This document shows positions 44,238 to 54,842 of a stretch of 64,000 nucleotides of DNA, in pieces (positions within the stretch are counted from its first letter, which is position 1; the number at the start of each line of letters is the position of its first letter). A model generated the notes under the pieces. It did not search any database, was not told the DNA's origin, and worked only from the letters and a program-made list of their open reading frames with translations. Both the position numbers and the translations under genes were made by a program. Origin of the DNA: Chionoecetes opilio (Eukaryota > Arthropoda > Malacostraca > Decapoda > Majidae); assembly GCA_016584305.1 (NCBI GenBank), contig JACEEZ010001253.1, forward strand, positions 62,001-126,000. The letters are read 5' to 3'.

Positions 44238-45077
44238 ATGGAACCTATATTGATCCCAGATCCTGTTATGGATATAAAAAGGTTTTCCTTATTAAGCAAA
44301 CTATTGAAGACTACTAAATTAGTCTTCAAATTCATAAAGAGGGATAGTTCTGATCCTCTGAAGTTTTGGGTTAGAACAATACAAAAGCAGGAATTTCCTG
44401 AGGAATATCAGTTCTTAGCCTCGGCCAGCCCCCGTAGGAACAAACTTATCAAATCATTAGGTCTGTACCTAGATAATGAGGGCATCATTAGGTGTCGAGG
44501 AAGAATTTGGAATGCTGATCTTCCCGATAAAACCTGCAATCCCATGCCAATTCCCAAACGTCATCATCTTACTAAACTGCTAGTGGATGAATCTCATGGG
44601 AACTCGTTACATGGCGGAATGGCTGACACATTAGTCTATCTCAGGAGGGAATTTTGGATACCGCAGGGTAGACAGGTAGTTAAATACTACCTCAAATCTT
44701 GTATCAAATGCAAGAGATATGAGGGAAGACTAATCACCTATCCCGGACCCCCTCAACTCCCCATGGATCGAGTACAACTATTAAAACCATTTGAGGTAGC
44801 TGGTGTCGACTATACTAGGGCAATAATAATTACAGGAGATAATGCTCCTCCCAAGAAAGTATATGTCTGCTTATTCACTTGCACCTCTACAAGGGCTGTT
44901 CATTTAGAAATAGCTGATGATTTAAGTGCCAAAACCTTTATGCAAGTGTTCCGTCGGTTTGTGGCTCGGCGGTCGTGTCCTCGGCGAATGATTAGTGATA
45001 ATGCTACTAACTTCGTAGGAGACTCCGCCATATTGTTAGAAATATTAAATCATCCATCAGTACAAAAAACTCTCTAG
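44238..45077 (+). CDS. BEL/Pao pol: integrase zinc finger and core
   Basis: A 279-residue open frame, 58 bases after the RNase H frame; a stop and frame change separate them from what would be one polyprotein. The integrase zinc-binding segment is HGNSLHGGMADTLVYL with CIKCKRY (H-H-C-C) at about residues 130-162. The catalytic core has FEVAGVDYTRAIII with the first Asp, TRAVHLEIADDLSAKTFMQV and RRMISDNATNFVGDS with the second Asp. The frame is lost at 45077. The segment with the third acidic residue (GFTERMIGIVKSC) is readable in another frame at 45130-45175, so this copy cannot make a working integrase. Confidence 0.83.
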   Translation: MEPILIPDPVMDIKRFSLLSKLLKTTKLVFKFIKRDSSDPLKFWVRTIQKQEFPEEYQFLASASPRRNKLIKSLGLYLDNEGIIRCRGRIWNADLPDKTCNPMPIPKRHHLTKLLVDESHGNSLHGGMADTLVYLRREFWIPQGRQVVKYYLKSCIKCKRYEGRLITYPGPPQLPMDRVQLLKPFEVAGVDYTRAIIITGDNAPPKKVYVCLFTCTSTRAVHLEIADDLSAKTFMQVFRRFVARRSCPRRMISDNATNFVGDSAILLEILNHPSVQKTL

Positions 45078-45260
45078 AGTTAATGAAATGCTCATGGACT
45101 TTTACTACCCCTAGAGCTCCTTGGCAAAGGAGAGGTTTCACAGAGAGAATGATTGGCATTGTTAAGTCTTGTCTTAGGATAACTCTCCACAAAACAAAGA
45201 TAGGTCTAGAAGACCTGAAAACCATTGACTGACTGAATTGAATGTTAAAACCATTAACCA

Positions 45261-45875
45261 GTGACTGAGATTGAGACCCGTATCAATAACCGACCCTTAA
45301 CCTACTTAGATGATTCATCGGTAAATATAGAAGCTCCTACTCCCTCACATTCAATTTATGGGAGACGACTTGAACCCTTTTCTTTAATAGAAACAAGGGA
45401 GCATATACAAGATCCTACAATAAATGACCCGGCTCTACATCTCCGGGAAGGTTATCATACCTTAAGTAAAATTTTAAGGTCATGGGATAAGCATTGGAGT
45501 GCAGATTATTTACTGAGTCTAAGTGAAAAGTTTTATGGGGCTCAACAGCCAGGAAATCAAAGTCTAATTAAAGTAGGAGATATAGTAATCCTTAGGGGAG
45601 ATATGCCTCGTTCGCAATGACCTCTAGGAAAAATAGCAAACTTGCATACTGATGGAAAGGGGATTGTGAGGTCAGTGGAGTTACTAGTGAGGGGACAACG
45701 ATGTGTGCGGACGGTAAATAATTTGATTTCCCTAGAGTTAGCTGAAGAGGTAAAGGAGGACTCTAAGTCTGCGTCTTGGCAGGCGAACTTAGGGGACTCC
45801 CGACCACGGAGGCAAGCTGCTTTAAAGTGTAAAACCACTCGGAGAAAGCTCATAAAAGGGGGTCAAATCACCTGA
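45261..45875 (+). pseudogene. BEL/Pao pol: integrase end and DUF5641-like part
   Basis: Two adjoining open frames, 45261-45620 and 45642-45875. The first has TEIETRINNRPLTYLDD, the segment that follows the integrase core in BEL/Pao, then LSEKFYGAQQ and LIKVGDIVILRGDMPRSQ. The second has LGKIANLHTDGKGIVRSVEL and ends with a basic stretch. Together they resemble the DUF5641 domain found at the end of BEL/Pao polyproteins. A stop just after the first frame separates them. Confidence 0.75.
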
Positions 45876-45960
45876 AGCAAACCTTCATTTTTAGCCGGCC
45901 CCAAGTTGTGGAAATTATCCACTAAAACCGTTCTCTAATCGGGAGAATGGTATGGTGGGA

Positions 45961-45998
45961 TTTACTCACCTCCCCTGTCAACAGGGGAGGTGAGTAAA
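45961..45998. repeat. Perfect 18-bp inverted repeat, 2-base loop
   Basis: TTTACTCACCTCCCCTGT at 45961-45978 is the exact inverse of 45981-45998. It lies about 85 bases after the last BEL/Pao reading frame and 47 bases before a piggyBac-like end. Confidence 0.85.
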
Positions 45999-46044
45999 AT
46001 TCCACTATGTATATATAATTATTATAGAATTGGGCATAAATTAA

Positions 46045-47878
46045 CCCTCTCGCATTCCGTAATTATATTTATGAATTCTTGCTCGTGGCAGCCCATGGGA
46101 GAGGCACTCAGAAGGGCTTTTTTACGCGTAAAAAAGTTTACTTTCCATTGTATTTTTTCCCCATACCAAATACTCTTATCAGTGTAAATGTTATACTGTT
46201 TTCTTTGTATATGTTTTTTGTATGAGATTATTGCATAAAAAATTATAAATCACACATAATAAATGCCATTATGAGACTCTGAATGAATATGCGTATACAG
46301 TAAATTGACTTCAACTCTTCACTAAAAAAAAAATACTGAGAAAACATTCGACGTGCTATATACCAAAAGAAATGGAATTATATCAGTGTTCGATAGAAAC
46401 CATTACTTTTCTGATAAGGGAATATCCACCGTGGAAAAAGTAGCGTAAACTAAACATTTCTCGCGAAACAATCCAAAGTTTTACTTTTTCTCGATTTTTT
46501 CAGCAATGTTTTATGATACAGCTTTGAGTTTTGTTTCACTGTGTAGAACTCTTAACAACGAAGAAAATGAATGTAAGCTTTTATTACTATGTAAGAAACT
46601 TTTTGGGGGGGAATATTTCTTGATTATTTTATCAAATACCCAATTATTACGGACTCTGTAGTATGTTCCCACCTTCTTTTCTCGAAACTTGTCTCACAAA
46701 AGTAAATTTTCTATGTATACATTCTATATGAGGTTTTTCATCAGCAGTTCTGTGATGTCTTCAGAATGTTCGTATCTGCAATATTTCCTGAGATATATTC
46801 GTGTAAACTTGACTATCTACTAGCAGTGAAATATTATTTACAACCTATATATTTTGGTTAGTTGGTTTGGAAAATATGCACGAAAGTTGTATCTATGATA
46901 TATCCACACTGTAAAGACAAGAATGCCACTAAGCGATAGTTTCTAGACTCAATATTTTTAGAGATGGAGAATTTTTGAGCTGAAGCCAAACCCCATTCAC
47001 CTTTGCTCTGATATAGTCACCGCCTTCCGTCTCATGTTTCCAATATTTGGCAGAATATACTGTAGTAACAAGAAAAAAAATGTTCATGCATACACCCACA
47101 TACGTGCACACATACGCCCAGTGTCAAGCATCACAACGATCGAAGATGCGCTTGTTTCAGTATATTTTTTCAAACACACCACATAACAAATGTACACACA
47201 ACACCATATACAGTAGTGTAGGTGCAAACACGAAGTATTAGAAATATAAATGTGTGCATGTGTATACGTATATATAACAAAATTACCCGTGTGTACAATT
47301 CATATAAGTCAACTCGCACTGCACAGTTTCACTTTCTATATCTTAACCTCGCTAACACACACGTCAACCATTCAAGCTAATAGGCTATATAGGATATAGA
47401 TCGCTATAAACTTCGTTCATTAGCTTGAACTGTCCATTATCAACGTTACACGATTATGTATAGCCTATTTCCAGTACATATTATCGTGATCTTCATTATG
47501 TATGCAATGATAGGTCATTCACATAGATGTATTATGCAACAAATACACGCTAAAGCACTGAACTGAGACTCTTGAGTCCCCGCTTGGCCTTTAAATCACC
47601 GCCACTCACAATGCCCTGCCAGACTGACTGCCGGGAGGCAACTAAAGTATTTCATTTGCGCACTACCAAAATAATGCTTACAGAGGGCTACCAGATAATT
47701 AATTTTCAAATAGATCAGCTTACTGAACACTTGCCCAAAAATGACGCAGATTGCGTTATTTGTCGATTTTAGGCGAATATTTTTCTGCCACAGACGGCTG
47801 AATGACGCGTTTCGCGTCATAGGTGTTCCAGATATTACTTCTCGAATGACGCATAACGCGTCATAGAATGCGAGGGGG
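46045..47878. mobile_element. PiggyBac-like non-autonomous element 1
   Basis: TTAA at 46041-46044 and 47879-47882. Left end CCCTCTCGCATTC; inverted right end CCCCCTCGCATTC. Two subterminal palindromes lie near the right end: ATGACGC-ATAA-CGCGTCAT at 47848-47865 and ATGACGCG-TTT-CGCGTCAT at 47802-47820. The TTAA target and CCC start match piggyBac. No transposase was recognised in its 1.83 kb. It contains a diverged foldback arm at 46175-46450. Confidence 0.75.
46175..46450 (+). repeat. Diverged foldback-family arm
   Basis: Resembles one arm of the foldback at 17991-18721: TTATCAGTGTAAATG..., AATGCCATTATGAGACT and a CTGATAAG-type end, in the same order. The opposite arm is absent here. Confidence 0.55.
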
Positions 47879-47882
47879 TTAA

Positions 47883-48288
47883 GATATATTAAATATAGTA
47901 ATTTAATTCTGGTGGTATTAACTAGTACCACGATTAATCAAAGGGTTAACATTATATAAGAGTTGTGAGGAAAATATTGGAACCTTCCACGGGCAGGAAG
48001 ATACATTATTGGAACGTTCCACGTGTATAGCTCCTGCCGACTTGATCAGAGTTTTCAGTCAAGGCAGCAGTCACGCTCTAGATTTTACACTATCAAGGTG
48101 TAGTCACTCTCTTGATTGTACACTAAGGTGTAGTCACGCTCATCATCTTAATATGTGTGAGCCAACATAACCGATAACCGGTTAGTGGAAAAAGGACGTG
48201 GTATAACACCATAAGCCAGTAGCGCGCCCGGGATTATTTCTACGACGAAACTCTGGAAAGTTACCGTCGTCGACCACAGTCGCCGCCA
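47883..48288. other. Intron; LTR-like features, unresolved
   Basis: Between the two piggyBac-like elements. Contains TATATAAGAG at about 47953 and three GTGTAGTCAC(G/T)CTC motifs at about 48099-48140. Sequence after the second piggyBac element (48992-49180) may be its continuation. It could be an LTR or promoter remnant, but no pair was found. Confidence 0.25.
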
Positions 48289-48292
48289 TTAA

Positions 48293-48987
48293 CCCTTTCA
48301 CGCACGGTGACGCGATCGCGTCAAAACGGGCTCGTCTGCAATCTGAGCTTTTGACGCGAATTGCGTCAAAAAACAGTTAAAAATTCGCCAAAAATAAGGT
48401 ATTTATCAGAATTGCGTCAAAATTTTATGCGTCAATGATCCAGCCTAGACCTATAAAATAAACTAATTGTCAACTCTCTCGTGTGAGTGGATGTGAACTG
48501 ATAAGGGTTTGTGTGTCAGTTTCCACACAGCAGGCAGCCTGTGCGCACGGATTGTCGTCCCTTTAAAACGTGTCTCGAGCTGGCCATAATGGCCACATGA
48601 AGATAATAATGGTAGCGTTGGAATCCTCATAAAAATCCGCTTTTATTGGCATATAAACCATAAAAAAATGACTCAGGAAGTTTAGAGCTACGAAGTGGTG
48701 AACGTAAGTATTTCTTATTTCTCTTTACTCAATATTTTTTCGGAGTCGGTAAATTCCGCTATTTATTTGCATTTCTTGTTATTTTTTTCTTTCATAAGGC
48801 AGAATAATCTCTTGCAAAACCAATGATATATAATAATGCCAGGAAAAAAGAATACACGTTGGTGAAATTGATAACATAAAAAATAATTCGCGGCACAGTC
48901 TGGCCATTTCGCGGGGCCCCTTAGGGAGCATAAGACGGATGTTGCAGTGGACGGAAAAACTTATTAAACTTTTCGTGCGTGAAAGGG
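48293..48987. mobile_element. PiggyBac-like MITE 2, 695 bp
   Basis: TTAA at 48289-48292 and 48988-48991. CCCTTTCACGCACG at the left end and its exact inverse CGTGCGTGAAAGGG at the right. Subterminal palindromes TGACGCGATCGCGTCA (48308-48323) and TGACGCGAATTGCGTCA (48354-48370) are like those of element 1. Too short for a transposase. Confidence 0.85.
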
Positions 48988-49189
48988 TTAAACGCGTGCA
49001 CCATATAACCATCCACCAGTGCCCCACACCAGCCACTTCTGCTTCTCGCAAATAATTATCAAGCCTTCAACCATTCAACCCATCTACCACTGATGAGTAT
49101 ACCTTAGTTAGTAACTAAATGGGGTAGGCTCTCAGTATAGGTAGTTCTTGGGTTTCGCAAGGTGAGTTCACATCAATTTAATTATAATT

Positions 49190-49744
49190 CCTACAGTGCA
49201 GATGCCAACATCATGTCTGTGTGAGCAAAGTTTCTCAAGCTTAGTTTTAATCAAGACATAGAAAAGGAATGCCATTCTGAATTTGGAGCCTCTTATGCGG
49301 GTTGCACTTTAAAATTGTTTGATGCCTCGATTTAAGCTGATAGCAGACAAATTGCAACAGCAGCCAAGCCATTGATTTTTGTTTCTCGAAGGAAAAGGCT
49401 TTGTTTTCTGGATTACCAAATATAACGCATATTAGGTGCAATTTTACTTTAGTTTCACGAAGAAAAATGCATTTGCTGTAGAATTCCGAAGGTATGTTTA
49501 ACTTTTCCTTGTATATTTATAGTTTTAGACTGCAGGTGTTATTATACAGAAGAATATGTAAACTGTAAATTTGAAATGAGAATGAAGCTGCCTTTTCCTA
49601 CCTATATATTTTGTAGAATGATATAGTTAGATTTAAAATGTCAGAGCCGCGAGATTTTAAAGAGAAAAAAATTGTGGTGGACAGCTCTTACCAAAGCACT
49701 ACTAAGGGTGGACGACATCAAAAAAGGTTGAAGAGCACTGGTCT
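49190..49744 (+). pseudogene. hAT transposase C-terminus and 3' end
   Basis: Same hAT family as 12080-13529. It encodes CEQSFSSLVLIK, then LEPLMRVAL and MPRFKLIADKLQQQP-like pieces, with stops. It ends with GGGTGGACGACATC...GAGCACTG at 49744, matching the right end of the other copy. The 5' part and left TIR are missing. Confidence 0.7.
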
Positions 49745-50455
49745 ACACCATTCAGAACACAGAGCCCTAGAGAGGAACTACTATAATGGTTGCCACATAA
49801 ATGGCATAACTATGAAAATTATGATAAATTGGAACAAATAATCACAAATTGGTAGGGAGGGACAAGCATCCATAACAGGTGACTGTTTTTTAACCTTGTA
49901 CAGCGACTACCTCATGTTCAAACCAAACCCAGCAGCCAAGTGACAAACAACCATGAAGTTTGCCATATTCAAATGAAATTCATATGAAATCTAATTCTGG
50001 ATATATGGAATTTTCAGTTTTCTGGAATCCAGATAAATTATCCAGTATATGTATGCATATTTACATACATTTCCATGACATGTACCGTAAATGTAATACA
50101 ATGATAGCTTATATAAAAGATAAAATTTGTCAATTTGAAGATAAGAACTTGTCACTTGGCCTTATGTCAATATTAAATATAAGTGCTGCAGCTAAATATT
50201 ATTCACAGTCATTCTTAAATCCTTGTCCTTAAATCTGCTTATTCAATTTTGGCCATTCTCCATCGTGGTTATTAAGCCATTCCATTAGGTTTGATATAAA
50301 ACTTACACACATACAGTACATACATACACAAACACACATACAGTATGACACAGGAATCAAGGATAATGTAGACAAACAAGAAAATCATTGAACAAACTTT
50401 AAATATGTGCAGAAAGGTGCATGCGATTATGAAACAAAACTTTAAGCAATCTTAC
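49745..50455. other. Intron, no gene seen
   Basis: Intronic sequence next to the dynein exon. A short ACATAC/ACACAC-rich run lies near 50305-50345; otherwise nothing was recognised. Confidence 0.5.
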
Positions 50456-50604
50456 GTGAAATCCTCTTTATTTTTCTTTGTAACATCACACTGAAGACAC
50501 ATCTGATCAAGGGGAAGCTCACTCTTGCGTGCAGTGCTCTGCATTATTGCTGTCAAGAAACTCTGTGGATTGAAGAATCCTGCCAACCACACGGACGATG
50601 GAAC
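50456..50604 (-). CDS. Dynein beta heavy chain (axonemal), third exon from the end
   Basis: A 149-base exon between acceptor TGTGACAG (ends 50605) and donor TTCAC|GTAAG (50456/50455). It begins in phase 0 and encodes [20 protein letters not shown], then [20 protein letters not shown] and VTKKNKEDF, ending with two bases of a Thr codon completed by exon 31785-31917. [21 protein letters not shown] and [14 protein letters not shown] are hallmark sequences of the C-terminal domain of outer-arm beta-type dynein heavy chains (DNAH9/11/17 group; sea-urchin beta chain). The C-terminal domain packs on the AAA+ motor ring and influences its stepping. The exon is intact and conserved, unlike everything around it, which supports a working gene. 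Confidence 0.94.
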
Positions 50605-51210
50605 CTGTCACAACATAAATTTATTAATTATAATTATAGCGTCCTCGGTTTCTCTTCGAAATCCCTTCATTTATAGTATGAAGTGTGTATACAAATTAAT
50701 ATAAGGCATACATGAACCTGTATACTTAAATGTTGTATGCTTATGTTTTGCCTGATTTTGTTTATGATTGTATCATCAATCTATGGTACATGGGAGAAAA
50801 CTCACCTCCTATTAACCCTTTCACATTAGGTGAGTAAGACAATATTGTCTAAGGCCCAAACTGCCCTAAAAAATAAACTTTGCGCGTTGCCATGCTTAAG
50901 TGACCCATAACATAGATAAGTATTACTCTCAACACTTGTTCACTTGTTTCACTATTTACTATTTTTCTTAGAGATATCAGTTTGGTCTCCTTTGGCAGAT
51001 AAGGATTTATATTTTATTATATATTGATGTAAGGAAGTAAGACATCATTCTTAAGATTTCACCTGATCAACATGGGCACTTTTAAGGTAAGTAGAAGTTG
51101 GTTGCGTAAGGCAGTGATCTAATCTAGGTATGTGTAACGCAGCTGATTTCAATATTGTTAGGATGTTCTGTGAGTTTGGGGATGTTAATGAAGAGTGCTA
51201 GGGAGTGTTA
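50605..51210. other. Intron; one isolated piggyBac-like end
   Basis: TTAACCCTTTCACATTAGG at 50813-50831, with a subterminal palindrome AGACAATATTGTCT (50838-50851), looks like a third piggyBac-type end. No matching right end was found downstream. No coding sequence. Confidence 0.4.
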
Positions 51211-51485
51211 GGCCGGTTCCCACTAGCCCGCTTCTACGGCTGCCGTTGCCGTACACCGCCTAACGATGACGTCACCATCATCACCGCTTGAGTGGTATTT
51301 GTGGTAACTGGGCACAGTTTGCACCTCCGCTGGAGCGGACACCGCCGAGAGGGAGAGATGGCTTGATTTTAACTTTGTACGGCAGCCGTACAGCGGTACG
51401 GCGGTGCGGTCGACTTTTTTGTGACGTCATTGTTGTTCATTGTTGTTGTACGGCGGCCGTACAAGCGGGCTAGTGGGAACCGGCC
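51211..51485. mobile_element. GGCCGGTTCCCA MITE, copy 1
   Basis: 275 bp with inverted ends GGCCGGTTCCCACTAGCCCGCTT / AAGCGGGCTAGTGGGAACCGGCC. It has inner GTACGGCNGCCGTAC motifs and two sites with TGACGTCA, oppositely placed near each end. There is no coding capacity. The short, symmetrical structure and repeated motifs suggest a PIF/Harbinger- or hAT-derived MITE; the type is not certain. Confidence 0.78.
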
Positions 51486-51497
51486 TTTAACCCTAAA

Positions 51498-51773
51498 GGC
51501 CGGTTCCCATCAGCCCGCTTGTACGGCCGTCTTACAACAACACCGCTCAACAATGACGTCACCATCATCACCGCTTGAGTGGTATTTGTGGTAACTGGGC
51601 ACAGTTGGCAACTCCGCTCGAGCGGACACCGCCGAGCGGGAGAGATGACTTGAATTTAACTTTGTACGGCGGCCGTACAGCGCTACGGCGGTGCGGTAGA
51701 CTTTGTTGTGACGTCATTGTGACGTCTTTGTTGTTGTATGGCGGCCGTACAAGCGGGAAGGTGGGAACCGGGC
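51498..51773. mobile_element. GGCCGGTTCCCA MITE, copy 2
   Basis: 276 bp, same orientation as copy 1 and only 12 bases away; about 200 central bases are near-identical (CACCATCATCACCGCTTGAG). Ends GGCCGGTTCCCATCAGCCCGC and inverse, with AAA before and TTT after. Contains the same TGACGTCA sites. Confidence 0.78.
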
Positions 51774-52414
51774 TTTACACGGCGGGTGACGTACTCATAC
51801 GTCCACCATAGTAGGGTGGCCGAGGAAGGCGGGTGACGTACCAGTACGTCATTAAGATTTTGGCCCAATTTTGGTGCCTACAGCAACCTCTTTTTTTGTA
51901 GATATGTATTACACTAAATGGGAGTAAATTCCACCGCACATATGGTGTCTATGTTGAAATATGTGGTATTACTCGTCCCGACACGTGCCTCATAGCGCAG
52001 TCCTAGGCCGACCGGAAAACTGTCGTGATGAGAGGGTATTATCTTTTCGCGACTTGGAAGTGCTACGCCTTATTAATTTTCGCCTGATTTTGACCTCTAC
52101 AGTACCCTCCAGCTCTGTAAGGATACCATATACTCCGCACGATATGCCTCAGTTTGTCATGAGGAGCCAATATATATAGACGCAGAATGTCTTCTTCCGT
52201 CAGCCTATATACTGAGCAGTCTCCACCGTCTAAGCGACGTCTAATTTCTACGCCTCTAAAAGCATTGACTAGGGGAAACGAGAGGAAAAAGAAAACTGAT
52301 AAACAGAGTGGAAGGAAACGAAGGAAAGATTGGTGATGAGTGATATCCGTGAAAGGGGAAGATAGATAAATGGCGAGATATGACGATAAGGAAAAATGCC
52401 TGTACTTTTTCTGA
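51774..52414. other. No gene seen; short GGCGGGTGACGTAC repeats
   Basis: GGCGGGTGACGTAC occurs twice (about 51782 and 51829). The second is followed by a palindrome TGACGTACCAGTACGTCA. The rest, to 52414, shows no coding or repeated structure. Confidence 0.4.
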
Positions 52415-53220
52415 ACATATCAGAATTACCCTTCAATACAACAACTGAAACTGTTTTTAATAAAAATGTAGTTTATCATTATATGTTTCTGCACTTGATG
52501 AAAATATTGGCAAAACATAGAATACCTGAAAACTCAATTTTAAAAAAATCGTCTTTTCATGGAAACACTGCAAGTTCAAGCAGAATGAGGCTTCAGGAAG
52601 TATCTACTTGTATGTAAGCTTTCGCTGAGTACCTGTTTTGGGTGTGTCTGTCTCTCTTGTGACAAAATTTAACCAAGAAACAGTGTGGCGTTCAGCATCT
52701 CCACAGTAACCATCCCGCGGTCAGGAGCTGATATCACTCACTTTGTTATTGTCCTCACTCCGCTCAGCTGTTGTTATTAAGTATTAAGTGTTATTAAATA
52801 TTGGTGGTATTAAGTATATGTTATTATGTAGCTGTTGGTAGATCACCACCCCGACACGTCTGTGGCGCTGCCGCTTGTTTAGTAAACAAAGGTCTCGACC
52901 GTCTTGGATACGACCTGTCGCTGAGGTGCCACGAACGAAAATTACTTCACGGTTAAATTTTCGTCAAAAGAGAGACATACACCCAAAGTAGGTACTCAGC
53001 GAATGCTCCAATATAAGTCGAAATTTCCTCCTGAAGCCTCTTTCTGCTTGAATTTGCAGCGTTTTGATGAAAAGCTGATTTTCAAAAATGAGAGTTTTCA
53101 AGTATTCTATATATATATGTATTGCCAATATTTTCATCAAGTGCAAAAAAATAAAATGATATACTACATTTTTATCAAGAACTGTTTCAGTTATTGTATT
53201 GAAGTGTAATTCTGATATGC
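52415..53220. repeat. Foldback element with ~260-bp arms
   Basis: The left arm (52415 to about 52675) begins CATATCAGAATTACCCTTCAA. The right arm (about 52945-53220) is its inverse, ending TGAAGTGTAATTCTGATATG. Both arms contain CTTCAGGA and GCTGAGTACCT blocks. The 270-base centre is unrelated. Apparent reading frames in the arms mirror each other because they are inverted copies, not genes. It is a different family from the foldback at 17991. Confidence 0.8.
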
Positions 53221-53334
53221 AACGATGAAGCACAGGGAATTTACGGTAATTGATAGATCATTCAAGCTCAAAGTGTAGAAGTGACAGCACTAGAGACATC
53301 TGGTGGCGTTAGCTTTCATAATTCTCCCTATTGC

Positions 53335-53852
53335 AAGTGCCTCTATCTCCACCACACTATAGTTCAGCTCGGCTTTATTAAATGTTCTACTAAATATGCT
53401 GAGCGGCCTGAGAGAGAGTTCATCCTTTTGTTGTAGAACACCACCAATTGCATTGTTAGAAGAATCAGTAGTACAAAAAATGGAAGATTAAAGTCAGGGA
53501 ATTTTAATGTTATCTTTTGAGCGAGCTATGTCTGTAAAGCTAGAAATGCCTCTTTGGCCTCATCCTTCCACTGTATGTGATTTTTGTTTTTCTTACCATC
53601 TACCATACCTACAATTAGTTTATTTAGAGGGGCTGATATAGCAGCATAATTTTTCACAAATTTCCTATAATAATTCGTCACACCAAGGAAAGACTGTAAT
53701 TCTCTTACTGTGGTTGGCGTTGGCATATTATTTATGGTTCCCACTTTACTTGGTTGGGGTTTTAACCCTTCAGCTGAGATAATATATCCCAAGTAGTTAA
53801 CACTATATTTTAAAATTGTACATTTTTTCAAGTTTATCCTCAACTTAGCTTC
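53335..53852 (-). pseudogene. Gypsy pol fragment (RT thumb to RNase H)
   Basis: On the minus strand, 53843-53526 has LKKCTILKYSVNYLGYIISA, GLKPQPSKVGTIN and LQSFLGVTNYYRKFVKNYAA, the RT C-terminal motif of gypsy elements. After a gap, 53470-53345 reads DSSNNAIGGVLQQKDEL, RPLSIFSRTFNKAELNYSVV and EIEALA, the start of RNase H. It is cut by the CR1 LINE at 53853. Confidence 0.82.
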
Positions 53853-54842
53853 TTGTAGCTATGTGATAGACAACAAAGGGTTACAACTAATAGTTCTAAA
53901 TCGGAATGGGGGCAGGTAAGAAGTAGGGTTCCACTGGGGTCTGTTTTGGGACCATTACTATTTTTTATTTACATCAACGACTTTATTGTGGGATTAGCAG
54001 TGATATCAGCAAGTTTGCTGATGATACTAATACTAAGGTTGGTAGGATTATTAGATCACAGTCTGATGTAAACATATTGCAAGAAGACTTACAAAAATTA
54101 AATGAGTGGGTAGATAAATGGCAGATGGAATTCAATATTGATAAGTGTAGCGTAATGAATGTTGGTAGAAAAAATCCTGGTAATAGGTACACTATACGCA
54201 ATGTATCGCTGAAAATATCAGAAGGTGAGAAAGATCTGGGAGTGCGGGTAGCCGCAGATATCCGTCCTAAGAATCAATGTATTAAGGCTAGAAATCGAGC
54301 TAACAGGATGTTAGGAATCATTACTAGGTGTTAAAAGTAGAAGTGCTGAGGTTATTTTAAAGCTTTATTTGGCACTAATCGGACCTCACCAAGACTATGC
54401 GGTTCAGTTTTGGTCTCCATATTACAGGATGGATATAACCTTGTTAGAATCAGTGCAGAGAAGGATGACCAAAATGATTCATGGGTTGCGTAACTTTAGC
54501 TATAAGAGGAGATTGAAGCTATTAAATTTACATTCACTCGAGATGCGTAGAGTAAGGGACGATCTAATATAAGTTTTTAAGTGGTTAAAGGGATACAATA
54601 AAGGCGATGTAGGAAAAGTTCTTACGGCTAGTAAGCAGGGTAGAACAAGAAGTAACTGATTCAAGCTGGAAAAGCGTAGATTTAAAAAGGAAATGGGGAG
54701 AAACAGGTTCACAAATAAGGTGGTGAATGATTGGAATGGACTCAGTCGTCAGGTGGTCAGTGCGGAGTCAATAGGTAGCTTTAAAAGGAGTCTGGATGAA
54801 TTCATGGATGGGGAAGAGAGGTGTATGTAGGTAGTGTTAAGT

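Larger units (their letters stand above)
42530..45880 (+). mobile_element. BEL/Pao retrotransposon, best-preserved copy
   Basis: Contiguous pol from just before the RT to the C-terminal DUF5641-like region. The upstream stretch 42530-42862 continues the frame with stops (LESIGIIPEQLPKEDQ, then CYDKIIQDQL). The gag part and the LTRs were not found. It ends shortly before a perfect 18-bp inverted repeat at 45961. It lies in sense opposite to the dynein gene. Confidence 0.82.

Noticed and set aside
52396..53233. Two homologous small genes facing each other
   Set aside because: They are inverted arms of a foldback element.
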